Origin: Pelargonium nanum
Lineage: Eukaryota; Streptophyta; Magnoliopsida; Geraniales; Geraniaceae
NCBI GenBank assembly: GCA_036897485.1
Contig: JAYMTF010000531.1
Location: 1 to 34,328, forward strand
Length of the DNA stretch: 34,328 nucleotides
Direction of reading: 5' to 3'
This document shows, one piece after another, positions 1 through 11,599 of the stretch (position 1 is the stretch's first letter; each line of letters begins with the position of its first letter). The notes beneath the pieces are model-generated. The model saw nothing but the letters and a program-made list of their open reading frames with translations. It was not told where the DNA came from and ran no database searches. Made by a program: the position numbers and the translations under genes.

Positions 1-25
1 TTTCTTCTTTTTGTTGAGTTTCTGA

Positions 26-28
<3 letters not shown>

Positions 29-58
<30 letters not shown>
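29..58. repeat. (AG)15 microsatellite
   Basis: Fifteen uninterrupted AG dinucleotides lie near the left edge. Such GA tracts are common in plant 5' leaders and promoters, but here the tract may equally lie in the first intron of the WRKY gene. Confidence 0.95.
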
Positions 59-59
<1 letters not shown>

Positions 60-1480
60 CAAGTTCGAATTTCGAGTTCTGGACTTCTGGGCTGTGTGTG
101 TTTTAGTGGAGATGGAGTCTGATAAACTGGGGAGCTGAAATTGGGGTTGAAATGTGTTGGAAAAGCGACGAAAGTTTGAATTTTTGGAATCGTTGGCTGT
201 TTTTGGGTTTTGGGTTTTCGTTGTATGGTTGAGATGTGATGGGAAATGAGCTGGTTGCGAAATGAGGTTTGGATCGTGGTTTGCTTTTCTGTTTGGCTGT
301 TGAGAAAAGCAAATGGAAATGGGTATTTGAATCTGAGAAGACCCACTTCTGTAAGGAAAGATCAAAGAAGTAAAATTTATTTTTTAAGTAGGAAAACAAT
401 AAATGTTAACTGTTTGATTTTCTGGAGTTATTGGGAGCTAATAAGGTAATGGTAGCTTTAATTGGATCTCTTCACACCCAAATAAACCCTAACATTTTCT
501 AGCATTTGAGTTTCCAGTTAGTAAAGAGTTTGCCAGCAAGGGGTCTGAGTAGTTTCTTTCTTTTCTTTTTGAATATATATTTTGTTTTCATGTTGTCACC
601 AAGTGGACGATTTCTGATTTCTGGTGTGCATCGTGTCACTCGGATCTTGCTGTCCACTTTAAGTTTCAATATGTTCTAGTAGCCTCAGTGGAGAATTTTT
701 CTACACTTGAATGATGTGATATAAATGGTTTATGAGCTGAAAGATGCTCGATGTTTGAGTAGAAAATGAAATTCTTGAACACTGGCATTTAGTTATATGT
801 CTATGGTACTCGTGTTTAATCTGACAATAACTAATGGATTTTATATCTGTGTGCTTGTGTTGGGACCCTTAGATTCTGATGCCTGCTCTAATGGCATTTT
901 GTACTGGATCCTTTATGCCCACACATATTGCTCTGTGGAATATGGCTTTGGCTTGAAACTCTCTGAACTTTTCCATTTTTTAATGCCAGTGTTGTTTTTT
1001 CACATAATGAATCTTTATATTTGATAATGCTTGTGCTTTTGTTAATGTCGTTGTTTAGCACTTAATGGTGTCATTGGCTGTAAGAAGAATCTTCCCATTT
1101 CGTGTTTGTAGAATAAGGAATCAGTGCTACTGAAATGAGGAGTCCATCAAATATTTGTTAAATGTTTCACAACAAAAAGAGAAAGAGAGGCTATATATGA
1201 ACGTGGGTTTAGGCTGCAAATAAGTGTACATGGTTTTTAGTAAATTCAGTGAAAGATCTCCTAATTAGTTAGGTTGCATGCTTTTCATTAAAAGGTGAGC
1301 TTGTTATTTTCTCTCATCTTCCTAGATTGTCACATATTGATCAAACTGAAGATATTCGGATAGTGAATGACCGTGTTTTACTTTTGCTCATCTTTAGAAG
1401 AGTTTGTTTAATTTCTGTCTCAAATTTTGGTTAAATGGAAAAAAACTTATCACAAATAGATTTTCTATATGTCATTGTGT

Positions 1481-1510
1481 ATATATATATATATATATTT
1501 TTTTTTTTTT
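1481..1510. repeat. (AT)n microsatellite followed by T13
   Basis: An alternating AT run (1481-1497) passes directly into thirteen T residues (1498-1510), inside the presumed WRKY20 intron 1. Confidence 0.9.
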
Positions 1511-1649
1511 AAAGTCGATCTATATCTACTGGTTGATGCCAATAATAACAATATCCGAAAGGCATCCAGATGTTCCTAGTTAGTTACTTGTGTTTTTCTG
1601 AATAATACAAATTAGTAATTTTATGTTCTATTCCTTCTTGGTTCTGCAG

Positions 1650-4600
1650 GTGGAGCCTTCACCAACTACTGGTTCATTTAGTAAACCTCAAATGGTGATG
1701 GGTTCTACTACATATTCGGCTACAACATTTTGTTCCAATACCTATGATGGAAGACAATCCAACTACTTTGAGTTTCAACCCCATGGTAGATCAAATATGG
1801 TAATGTCTTGATATACTTATAGGTTAATGGATGTTTGTTTTAGTAAATATAACTGACAGTTAATGCTAATGTTGTTGGCCAGATGTTATTGATTTTTATT
1901 GTCTGAATGAGTAAATACATGATATTAGGTGTCTCTCATATTGTATATTTTAATCATTAACTTTAACGGGTAAGGAATTAATTGCATATCTTAGCAGCAT
2001 CCCTAGCCTTTTCTTCTTGCCTTGCATCAGTGTAAGAAGATATATGGTAATGTCTTGATGTCACGCATCTGTTAATCATAATATAATCAAGAGGATTCAG
2101 TAGCAAGGCGATGGGCGGTATCCTAATTGACTGAGCTCTGTGATTTTTTCTTTAGCCATTTTAGGTTGTGGAACAGTGATATCTTGATTTCGTTTATTAT
2201 ATGTCTGCAGGTATGCCTTACTGGTTCCAAGCTACTGGTTACCTAATCTTTTGCATTTATTTAAAGGTCCCTGCAGATGTGAATCACCAGAGAAGTGAAC
2301 AATCTATTCAAGCTCAAAGTCAGTTCCAGCCTCAATCATTTCCATCATCACCTTCAGTTAAGAGTGAGATGGCAGTTACCTCAAATGAGTTGAGTCTATC
2401 AGTACCTATTCAAATGGACACTTCTGGAGCTAGTGGGTCTGCGGATCTTGATTCAGATGAATTAAACCAGAAAGGGAACAGCAATAATGGGCTCCAAGCA
2501 TCACAATCTGATCAAAGAGGAAGTGGGCCTCCAGTTGTGGCTGAGAGGCTGGCTGATGATGGCTATAACTGGCGAAAATATGGACAGAAGCATGTTAAAG
2601 GAAGTGAATTTCCACGCAGTTATTATAAGTGTACACATCCTAACTGCGAAGTTAAGAAGCTTTTCGAGCGCTCTCATGATGGACAGATAACAGAAATCAT
2701 CTACAAGGGTACACATGATCATCCCAAACCTCAACCTAGCCGCCGATATAATGCTGGTAACATTATGCCCATCCAGGAAGAAAGATCAGACAGGGTTTCA
2801 TCTTCAAATGGTCGAGATGGTAAATAGAACGATTATGTGTTTTAATTTATTGGTACTTTTTACTGATAAACTAATGCGTTTGATCTTTTTTGTTTTAGAG
2901 TATGGCCAGATGTCTCGTAACATTGAGCCCGGTGGTGCCTTGGAGCTATCTCCAGCCACAGAAAATGAGGAAGGTGCAGATGGTACAGGTTTACTGTTAA
3001 ATAGGACCAATGATGAGGTTGATGATGACGATCCATTCTCAAAGCGAAGGTATTGTTGTCCAGCAGAGGCTGAGCATTTCTTCTTTGGTTATTTTCATGT
3101 GTACTAACTAATGAACTGCCAAATTGGATAAAGCAGGAAGATGGAAATGGGAGGGATTGATATCACTCCAGTAGTTAAGCCTATCCGTGAACCACGGGTA
3201 GTAGTTCAGACTTTGAGTGAAGTTGATATACTGGATGATGGGTACCGGTGGCGCAAATATGGACAGAAAGTGGTGAGAGGCAATCCCAATCCAAGGTATG
3301 TTTTAACATGCAAGTTGTAAATACTTCATTGTAAATAGTTTTGACACTTTTGGGGCTCTCCACTCATTGCATGGACAATGCTTGAGTAAGAATTTAGTGG
3401 AATGACTTGGTTGCTTGACTGGCGCATGCAATTCATGTTCCTCATTTTGCAACTCTGGCACTTATAATTACTGTTCTACTTTTTGCTAACTAATTGAAGT
3501 TGATACAAGCTTGTGTTGATTGATATTTGCTGTTTAACAATGACAATTACGGGGTATGTGGTTTGCTTGTTTCTATTGAGTGCTATATAGTCTCAAACAA
3601 ATATTAATAGATATGAATTAAATCTATATATGGCTGCATGTGGGACTTCAGCAAGTCAGTTAAAACATTACTGCAAACTATGAAATCTATGGATTTTCAC
3701 ATTTAAGTCTTCCTCCTGTGTCTATTTGTATTAGTCTAGGTTCTTGGTGTATGCTGAGTCTCTAGTTTCTTTTATAATCAACTAGGCATAGGCGTAAATT
3801 ATGGTAGTATCATATGACACTTTCAGAAAATTCCAAAATAGTACTGGCAAAAGCACAAGTTTTGTGTTTACGAAGCATGCTGTTGAATTGACATAATAGG
3901 CAGGCTCATATGGCGCGTGTTGACACAGACACATGGACAGGTGCACAATAATTTCTTTAATGTGCGCAACTTTAGAATCTGTTTTCTTAAGTGTGTATGA
4001 CATAATCTAACAATGTAAGAGTGCCCACTGCCTTAATCTATACTTTGGATTTTTTATGATTATTCCTATCCTCTCTTTTGTTGCAACACTTGTGTCCTTT
4101 TAATTATAATTCAATTAATTTTGTCATTGCCTTGGATTAAAGAAAATAACAAGATTCATTTATCCCCAAGTTAAGCTTTGGAGAAAAAAGTAAGGGTGAC
4201 ATTTAGCAGTGAGCATGAAGCGAAAAAAATGACATGTTGGGAATTTTTTGGTTTTCAGAGTTGCTAACGGTTAAATGGGAATCATCTGAAATCAGGGTCC
4301 TTCTAAGAAACCCAATGGGTTTGTGGGCTTTTTTCTTTTAGACCTCAATGGATTCCTAGATCTCTGCCCAGACTGCTCTTCTATATTGTGCTAGCATTGC
4401 ATACTCCAAGTTCTCCTTTCTTGAGCTTATATCATGAAATAACTTGATGCTACTATAATTGGAGCAATGCATAATTTCCTTTTTAGTATGCCTTTCGCTC
4501 AATTTTTTAATTAATATCTTCTGATGTCTCGTGTGCTAATCTACTCGAAGCCTTTTAATACCATTTTGAGTATAAAAAAAAGGAAGTATAGGAATTTCAG

Positions 4601-5977
4601 TCAGAATGAGATCTTGTGGGGTTTCCATAGTAGGGGTACTCTTAGAAAACTCTTATTGTCATTTTGGTCGACACATTTCTTTTTAACCTCCTGTCATAAG
4701 GCTAGTGACTGGCTATTTATGGTGGATCTTTTGAACTAACAGTTCCAACTCAGCAGCTCAACATTGGCATGTGAGTTTTCATCTGTGCAGTGGATGACGG
4801 GACTGTTTGCCTACTGGTTATGATTAGTTATTTACGTTTGACAGAATATGTTAGAGATTTTGTCCTTTGTCATGATATTAAAGTTGGTGGTCAAATAATT
4901 GTTACATTCCTTTCAACAATTTATATATGTAATTGCATGATTGCACATGTTGCCTTGTTCTGACTGTCTAATTTGTTGTTAATATGGTGCCCACGCTGTT
5001 GTTAATCAGTTAATCGACATAGAGGCAGCTGTATTAGTTAAATAGCTTCCTGAACTTACATCATTAAACCTTAAGCATGCAATATATTAAAAGCACGTTC
5101 CCTTACTTAGCTCTCTTTTCACAGCTCACTTATTTATATATGCCTGTTAGGTAGGGAACCGTAGATCCGGTTTTAGGTATTAATATTATATAGTTTAATT
5201 TTTTTCCTTTGTCTTAGAATTATGTGCGATAAAGGTCAATACTAGGCAGTAATGAAGTTTATAATATTTTTTTTGGACATGATATATGTTAATTTGGACA
5301 TTCCAACATTTTAATGTATGAATGGTGCAACTTAGTTCTCTTACATAGTGTTAATCTTTTGTCTAGAAATATAATAAAGCACATATGTTGTGAAGAGAAA
5401 AGAAGATAAACCTCATTTCTATGGTTTTTTTTTCTTATCATGAAGTCTTGTCATTTATCATGCTCACATGCTTTGCAGGAGTTATTACAAGTGCACGTAT
5501 GCTGGATGCCCTGTTAGAAAGCATGTGGAGAGGGCATCGCATGATCCAAAAGCGGTTATAACCACATACGAGGGGAAACACAATCATGATGTACCTACTG
5601 CAAGGACTAGCAGCCATGATACAGCAGGACCACACGCTGTAAGTGGACCATCAAGGATTAGATCGGAAGAAAGTGAAGCGATTAGCCTTGATCTTGGGGT
5701 TGGGATTAACTCTGCTGCTGAAAATAGATCCAATGAACAGCAGCAGCAGCAAGCTATGAGATCTGAACTTGTTCAAATGCAAAACAACGCCAATGGTTCC
5801 AATTTCAAGGCTGCTCATGGAAACCCAGTTACATACTTTGGTGTCCTGAATTCTGGAATGAATCAGTATGGATCTAAAGAAAATCGTACCGATGGCCATA
5901 GCGTCGAAATTCCATCTTTAAACCATTCATCATACCAATATCCGCAGAATGTGGGGCGAATATTAATGGGTCCATAG
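1650..5977 (+). CDS. WRKY20: WRKY20-like group I WRKY transcription factor (5' partial)
   Basis: Visible coding exons: 1650-1799, 2267-2819, 2899-3049, 3137-3295 and 5479-5977. Intron phases are 0, 1, 2, 2, and 503 residues end at TAG 5975-5977. A first exon of perhaps 80-90 codons is missing to the left. Two WRKY domains are present. The N-terminal one lies wholly in exon 1650+2 (WRKYGQK, C-X4-C, then HDH). The C-terminal one is split by a 2183-bp intron after NPNPR, the usual position for this domain, and ends HNH. Conserved family marks include [21 protein letters not shown] (basic, likely nuclear localisation) and a C-terminal NSGMNQYG segment, all as in Arabidopsis WRKY20. A short polyglutamine run is encoded at about 5737-5752. 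Group I WRKYs bind W-box DNA (TTGAC) in the nucleus, mainly through the C-terminal domain. Family assignment is firm and orthology to WRKY20 strong; the exact target genes cannot be read from sequence. Confidence 0.93.
3296..5478 (+). other. long intron splitting the C-terminal WRKY domain
   Basis: The donor is AG|GTATGT at 3296 and the acceptor is TTTGCAG at 5478, phase 2, restoring an arginine codon. The position is the conserved intron site of C-terminal WRKY domains. Nothing coding is seen inside; it is AT-rich with no recognisable transposon. Confidence 0.9.
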
Positions 5978-6904
5978 CCAATTACTTACGATGAAGGACA
6001 ATAAAATGCCTAGGGATTTTTCTTCTTTCAGGCAGGAAAGGCTGAGGCTAGCATCCCAAGTTTTTCAGAAACAAAAAAGAAAAGCTTCATTTCATGTATT
6101 TCTAGTAATCTTTAGTGAAGTAAAGATATAGCTTTTAACTCCTGCCTTGCTATCTATCTGTAACATCAACTGTTTTGAGCTCAATCATTGTGTACAAATA
6201 TGAAAGCAATATTGCAGTTCCTTTTTTCATTCTATTGTTGTAAGTGAAATACTTTAATATGCGAAACTTATATATATAAACTGCTTGCTTATATGTTTGA
6301 TTTTCCAGGTTGAACTGACCATATATGGTTATTGCTATTGCACTGTTGAATTTATCTTCTTCATCTGGTCCATGTGAAGCAAATTCCTCCATTCTGTCAA
6401 ATCTGTCTCAGTTTTGGAGCTTCTTGGTCTTTAAATGCTTTGTATACAAAATCTTTTTCAAAACGAACAAGTTGCCTTTCTCTGTAGATACAAGACAAGT
6501 TCCTTAAATTCATCATATTTTGTCTGGAGTAATATTACAAAACCATGCATCCACGTAAAGCTCCAAAACTCCAATGGATTTTACTAGAATTCTCTAACGG
6601 TACATATTGGAGAGTTTGTGCCCGTGCCTGTTTTGGTTTGTTCTCTTGATGAGAAAATGAGAGATTCACAACAAGTTGAAACAGATTTTTAATTCTCACT
6701 ATGACTTTTGTCATTTGCAGCATCTACATTTCAACCATTGTGGTTCATAGGTTTACTTTTTTTTTTTTTAAGAAGTTGTGGATTTGAAAGACTGTGAGAT
6801 GGACGCGTATTGACATAACCAAGCAACATGTGAGAATACAAACATAAGTATAGTCCTATGTTATGTAAGTGTTTGGTTGCAAAGAAAATATTAGTTCCCC
6901 AAAG
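5978..6904 (+). other. WRKY20 3' flank and upstream region of the next gene
   Basis: This 0.9 kb gap lies between two same-strand genes. Its first part should hold the WRKY20 3'UTR and its last part the promoter and leader of the 6905 gene. A run of T residues lies at about 6758-6770. No conserved coding segment was seen. Confidence 0.6.
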
Positions 6905-7818
6905 ATGCATTCTCTTTGGGTGTCTCTGAAGGAGAATGGCATCTGCAAAAGCTGTAGAGTGAACGACATCATGGTCCGGCCGGAGAGAAACAGAAGGCGG
7001 CCGGAGGAGGAGAGCATGAAGAAGATGATGCCACAACTCATCTTGAAGCCAAACTACATGACTACATGGTTTTATGGTAAGTTTCTACCATTTCTTTGAA
7101 CCTTTTCTTGGAAGTTTTTGCCTGTTCAAGTGTCTGCAACAAATTTTAAACTTATCATGCCATGTTCAAGTTTTTGCATGTTCAATTTTGATGTTCAAAT
7201 ATGGTGTTCAACTTCATCTTCCATAACATGTGTTTTGAAACAGAGCTCAACATTGGAGACCAATCAAGAAATGTGGTGGAGATAATCTTCCTAGCAGCAT
7301 TGATGAAACCATCAAAACAACCTAGGAGAATCAGACATGTATTTAAGGTGTTCAACCAGATTGAGGTTCTTCAAAGGTTTGAGGAGTACAGAGAAATGGT
7401 GAAAATGAATGCCTACAAGAGCAAGAGGCATCCAAGAAACTCGGTAGATGGCAACGAGCTCCTTCGGTTCTATGGCACGACCATGACCTGTTGTGCCACA
7501 AACACCAATTCATTATCCTCTCAGTCTCAGTGTTGTCATGATCTTGCCTGTGGAGTCTGCACATTGATCAAATCCAACTTTCACACTCAACACACCAACA
7601 GCATCATTCATTTGACTACCAATAGCGACACCATTAGCGATAACTCGATTGCAGTTTCGAAGGGAAAGAAAGGAATGAAGAGGACCAACAGGGCTGTCAT
7701 TCTATGTCGAACCATAGCCGGAGATCATATGGTTGGACACGAATCAACCACAAGCGAAGGCTTGGTTGTCCGGGACCCCAGCGCTGTACTTCCCTGCTTT
7801 GTCATAGTTTTTACTTGA
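6905..7818 (+). CDS. plant-specific uncharacterised protein (C2H2-like family, short form without the finger)
   Basis: Exons 6905-7076 and 7244-7818 are joined through a phase-1 GT-AG intron, giving 248 residues. Blocks seen in order: an N-terminal WVSLK/CKS motif near residue 5-17, RNVVEIIF, RFEEYREMVK, DGNELLRFYGTTM, a cysteine pair (CGVC), AVILCRTIAG, and the hydrophobic end AVLPCFVIVF. These blocks define a plant family whose members are annotated C2H2-like or uncharacterised; many relatives carry one C2H2 finger before RNVVEIIF. Here only about 45 residues separate the two conserved regions and no finger is present. The C-terminal region recalls the catalytic fold of poly(ADP-ribose) polymerases (recollection, not tested). 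The start was chosen at 6905 because the WVSLK motif follows at once. The biochemical role is unknown. Confidence 0.85.
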
Positions 7819-8091
7819 AATAGTATGCATTCTTATCAATTTTGTATGTACCATTCTGTAATGCTCAACAATGATACATAAAGAGCATCAAATGACTCAT
7901 GCACTTGTCAATAACAGTAACATTATAGAGTCAAACAACAAAACAAAGGTAAATTGTCACTTGAGGCTTAGTCTAACAATATTTTAGATAGATAGTTCTA
8001 TGAACTCTAAGAAAGTAAACAACATTATTTTTTAAAAGACACGAGATCTATCCAACACTGCCACCTCCATACCTAAGTTCCTTCGCTGTGT
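7819..8091. other. short convergent intergenic region
   Basis: Only about 270 bp separate the stop codons of the convergent 6905 gene and the GRAS gene. The 3'UTRs are therefore likely to abut or overlap, giving antisense transcript ends. No other feature was seen. Confidence 0.6.
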
Positions 8092-9729
8092 TCACTTCCA
8101 AGCACAAGCAGCAACTAGGGGTCGGTTCATCCACCCAAGATACAAAATTCCATCCCTTTCTTCAAGTGTGTACCTGTCACAGTATTTCTCGAGTAGGGAC
8201 CTAATTGTTGCATTCACCAAGCTGCTTAGTGGGTAAGGCTTGAACCCAGCCATGGAAAATCGTGATCTCCATTTACCTAGAGGCTCATGACGTTCCACCC
8301 TCTCTGCACCTTCGCATGCTATGATGTTGACTATTTCTCGAGCCAGACAGTGTTGCTCAACATTGATCCGCTCCTTGTGCTCCCGCGACAAAGTCACGTC
8401 AAGTGATTCGAAAATAGCATTGTAATAGTTGAGTGTTTCAACGAACCGGGGAAAGAAAGGAGCAGTGTTGACGTTTGATTCTTGCTCAACAAGAGTCACC
8501 ACCTTGGGTGTCAAGCTCTTGGTTAGCCTCAACAGTCTATCCCGATGATTCTCAGTGCCCACACTTTCATCAGGCATGTGGTGCAGCACCAAGGCAAAAT
8601 TTACAGCAATGGCTTCTCCACGCCTAATTGCAAGGTTTTCAATCTGAACCTCGGATGCAGGAACTCCAGCAGCATGGAATTCAAATGGTACATTGCATGA
8701 TTCAGCTAGCCTCGATAGTCTCTGCCCTACAATATCAATCCCACCTCCTCGGGCATAAGCAGATGTTGAATCATCAATACCTGTAATTCGAATATGTGGA
8801 GGCCCTCCAGGTCGGGCAGCAAGAGCTTGGATCATGGTTACCCACTGGCTGCCCTGGCAAATCTGAAAATCAATTATATGAATTCTATTCTCATCCTTCA
8901 TGGCTTCAGCGATTGCCCCATTTGCAGACATGTACCCAAACTTGAAATACGGGCAGGCCTCAAAGAGGAAGTACATATATGAGAAGAGTTCAGCACTAGC
9001 GGGCTCTTTGCATCTTAAGGCTTTGTAGATGGAGCTTCCTGAAGATGCCAACCTCGCAACTAGACCTTCCACCATATAGGCTCCTATGCGTTGAATAGGT
9101 TCACCGGAAACAGACACCATCTGACGTAACTCTGACATCAACCAATCTGCTGTAAACATATCATTATCTGCTATTGCTTTGGCACAAGCACATAGCACCT
9201 CTTTCAAATTCCCTCTGGATATTATCTCCATGGTTTCTTTCCACTTCTCTGCCTCTGGTGAAAATTGGTTTTGTCCACCTGTACTAATGATGTCGAAAAC
9301 ATCAAAAGTGTCCGAGTCAGGTGCAAGCATGGCACTTTCCAATTCTCTCATCTTGTAACTCAAGTCATCAACATCTTCAACTAAGAAAGATCCAATAGCT
9401 GGCGAGCCATAAGTGTTGTCGGGGGAATGGTGCAGGTCTGATGGGCACGACTGATATTCTTGCTGGGACACTGGGCTCCCATTGGGCGAGAAACTGACAG
9501 TAGATGGAGAATTGTTAACAGGGTAACCACCCGTTCCTGAGGATGATTCAAGTGTGCAACACTGCTCAAAAGCCTGAACTGAAAGGTTAGTTCCTTGGCT
9601 GCTGTCATCTGAGCACGAGAAGTTGTCCCTTTTGTTGACGGGAGGCCATGAGTAGGAATCAAGCTCTCGTACAGGCTGGTTATAAAACCCAGAACCATCA
9701 GATATCCTAGGTTTCTGGGATGTTCCCAT
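8092..9729 (-). CDS. PAT1: PAT1-subfamily GRAS transcriptional regulator
   Basis: One uninterrupted ORF of 545 residues, the usual single-exon coding form of GRAS genes. Residues 1-150 are a low-complexity Ser/Gln/Pro-rich region. The GRAS domain starts near residue 170 (NLKEVLCACAKAIADND). It then shows the VHIID-type core (IHIIDFQICQGSQW), ARPGGPPHIRITGIDD, HHMPDESV, the PFYRE-type region (APFFPRFVETLNYY) and the SAW end (LGWMNRPLVAACAWK). These match the PAT1/SCL21/SCL5 clade better than SCL13, whose C-terminus is different. Arabidopsis PAT1 acts in phytochrome A signalling; PAT1-clade members generally act as transcription co-regulators. The clade is certain, but which member (PAT1, SCL21 or SCL5) is inference. 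The ATG at 9727-9729 is the first in frame. Confidence 0.93.
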   Translation of the reverse strand: MGTSQKPRISDGSGFYNQPVRELDSYSWPPVNKRDNFSCSDDSSQGTNLSVQAFEQCCTLESSSGTGGYPVNNSPSTVSFSPNGSPVSQQEYQSCPSDLHHSPDNTYGSPAIGSFLVEDVDDLSYKMRELESAMLAPDSDTFDVFDIISTGGQNQFSPEAEKWKETMEIISRGNLKEVLCACAKAIADNDMFTADWLMSELRQMVSVSGEPIQRIGAYMVEGLVARLASSGSSIYKALRCKEPASAELFSYMYFLFEACPYFKFGYMSANGAIAEAMKDENRIHIIDFQICQGSQWVTMIQALAARPGGPPHIRITGIDDSTSAYARGGGIDIVGQRLSRLAESCNVPFEFHAAGVPASEVQIENLAIRRGEAIAVNFALVLHHMPDESVGTENHRDRLLRLTKSLTPKVVTLVEQESNVNTAPFFPRFVETLNYYNAIFESLDVTLSREHKERINVEQHCLAREIVNIIACEGAERVERHEPLGKWRSRFSMAGFKPYPLSSLVNATIRSLLEKYCDRYTLEERDGILYLGWMNRPLVAACAWK

Positions 9730-9903
9730 TCAAGACGAATCAATTCTTTGATCTAGGAGAACCAAAGGAAAGTTAGGGCCAAGAGAAGTGCCAGGATCTC
9801 TTACTGGCAGAAAAATACAGGTTGCTTAAGTTAATGCAGCATCACCATCATTTTCTGGATCTCGGTACTTGAAATGGATGATACATCAACGAGCTGACGT
9901 GTT

Positions 9904-11365
9904 CTGCAGAAAGGAATATTGATTAGCTCATAGTGACATACGAGTGTGCTTATATGGTAATGAACCAAATCCAATTATAAGCTAAATATCCTACATTTTC
10001 TCATGGATGAAGGAGGCATGCAAGGTGGAAAAGTCAAGTTAAAGTAATTTTTCGAAAGCTTAAACATGTGATCAGTTCCGCCTCAAAAGCCTAAAGGTTT
10101 ATCATTGCCAGGAAGAGGTGATGTCAAGGATGAATACTCCACTACTCATACTCCCACCTCCAAAATTTAATAACTAAAACTATAAAAATGAGCACACAAA
10201 GGAACAAATAAGAATGATAAGTTGTAATGCTATGTTGAGGCTCACAATCTTGATGAAAAATGCAAGCACACTTTCATCTTATTTAAAGGTAAAATATCGG
10301 GGATTTTCAAGGGTTTTATTAACGCTTCTCAGTAAACTAAATAAACACTGAAAACTTTGCAAGTGTTGTGAATATACAAAAAGTCAAACTTCTTGCAAAA
10401 CTGAATGAAATTGGAAGAAGTAAAAAGTCAATAACCCTCATAAATCACCTCACATATGATGACAGCATGGATGACGCAAGTACAAAGCCTAGAAGAGGCT
10501 ATAAGTAAGACCACCAATCAAACAAATTTGAGATATTGAAATTAACACAACATTTCCAACATCCAATGGGATGTGTAATGAAGCAACAATCTAGATCAAG
10601 ATGAAACCCATCCAGACTATCTTAATCATAACAGAAGTGGTCTACAGATCAACAAACTTTTCCCCTACATGCTACCATATACACCTACATAATTAATAAA
10701 CCTGTAAGTGAAAGTGACAGACAACCTGGGAAATTTCCCATGAACTACAACAAAAGATCAAGACTCAAGAGGCATAAGAAAATTTACAAACTATAAGGCG
10801 AACTTTAATCTGTGACTGGAACCATACAATTTAGATATAAAGCTTCTACCGAATCAAGATCTTGATCTGAAACCCATGTAAATTCTCAACCAAATAATCT
10901 TCACTTCGGAATTTGATCACAGATTTCATGATTTGTAAGTACACAAACAACACGCATGCAAATCTCAAACAAAAGCACTCAGTCAATTAGTGAAGTTGAG
11001 AAAGATCTCCTTTTTCAACTACAAACCAGTTATAACTTCAATTTTTGCCTTGTCAAGAGCAAAAAAGATTCTACCTTTCACAAATCTATCACCAACCCAT
11101 TTTCAAAAACCACATATGTTACCTTAAAAGTAGAAACTTGAAAGCTATTTGGTCCAAAAGCACTTCAATCATAATCATTAACCATAACATACACTCATTC
11201 CATGCTTGACATACAACACCAAGATGCAAGAAAAGAAAATAAGATTCAGGAAAAGAAAGTAGCTCCAAACATAAATCAATTCTAGATAGAAATATCTGCA
11301 TGACAATCAATTCAGTGAAACCCCTTATCAATTTCAACATCAAAATCAACTGGGTTTTGACAAAC
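9904..11365 (-). other. probable 5'UTR intron of the PAT1-like gene
   Basis: Read on the minus strand, a donor (CTAAG|GTTTG, after 11366) and an acceptor (TTCTGCAG ending at 9904) bracket 1462 bp without conserved coding sequence. A C/T-rich stretch just upstream of the donor (about 11396-11430 on the + strand) looks like a leader region. 5'UTR introns are common in PAT1-clade genes. Splice sites were chosen by eye, with no transcript support. Confidence 0.5.
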
Positions 11366-11599
11366 CTTAGGTTTGGCTAAAACTGCACTTTCTTAGGTTT
11401 CTTCTCTTCTTTGCTTCAATATTCAAGCACAGAGCCCACAATCACCTATCTACCACCACCATGGATTCCTTTCCAGGTTTGGCTTTATATCAAAAGATTG
11501 ATGGATTAACAATTGGCTTCAGTTCTTCCAGGATATTACTTGGAATGCCTCTGGCAATGGTAAATCATAAATGGACAAAGACATAATAAGAAAAAGAGA

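Larger units (their letters stand above)
1..1649 (+). other. non-coding DNA left of the first visible WRKY20 exon (probable intron 1)
   Basis: No exon encoding the expected WRKY20 N-terminus (the Ser/Pro-rich stretch before [10 protein letters not shown]) could be found here on the + strand. The stretch is T-rich and ends in a good acceptor (ttctgcag, 1642-1649), as an intron would. It contains the (AG)15 tract, an 8-codon ORF starting at 111, and an (AT)n/T13 tract around 1481-1510. Either the first coding exon lies left of the window, or the GA-rich start is an alternative 5' leader. Confidence 0.6.

Noticed and set aside
7352-7564. 70-codon minus-strand frame inside the finger-less C2H2-like gene
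   Set aside because: It is antisense to a conserved exon and follows its codon pattern; a shadow.
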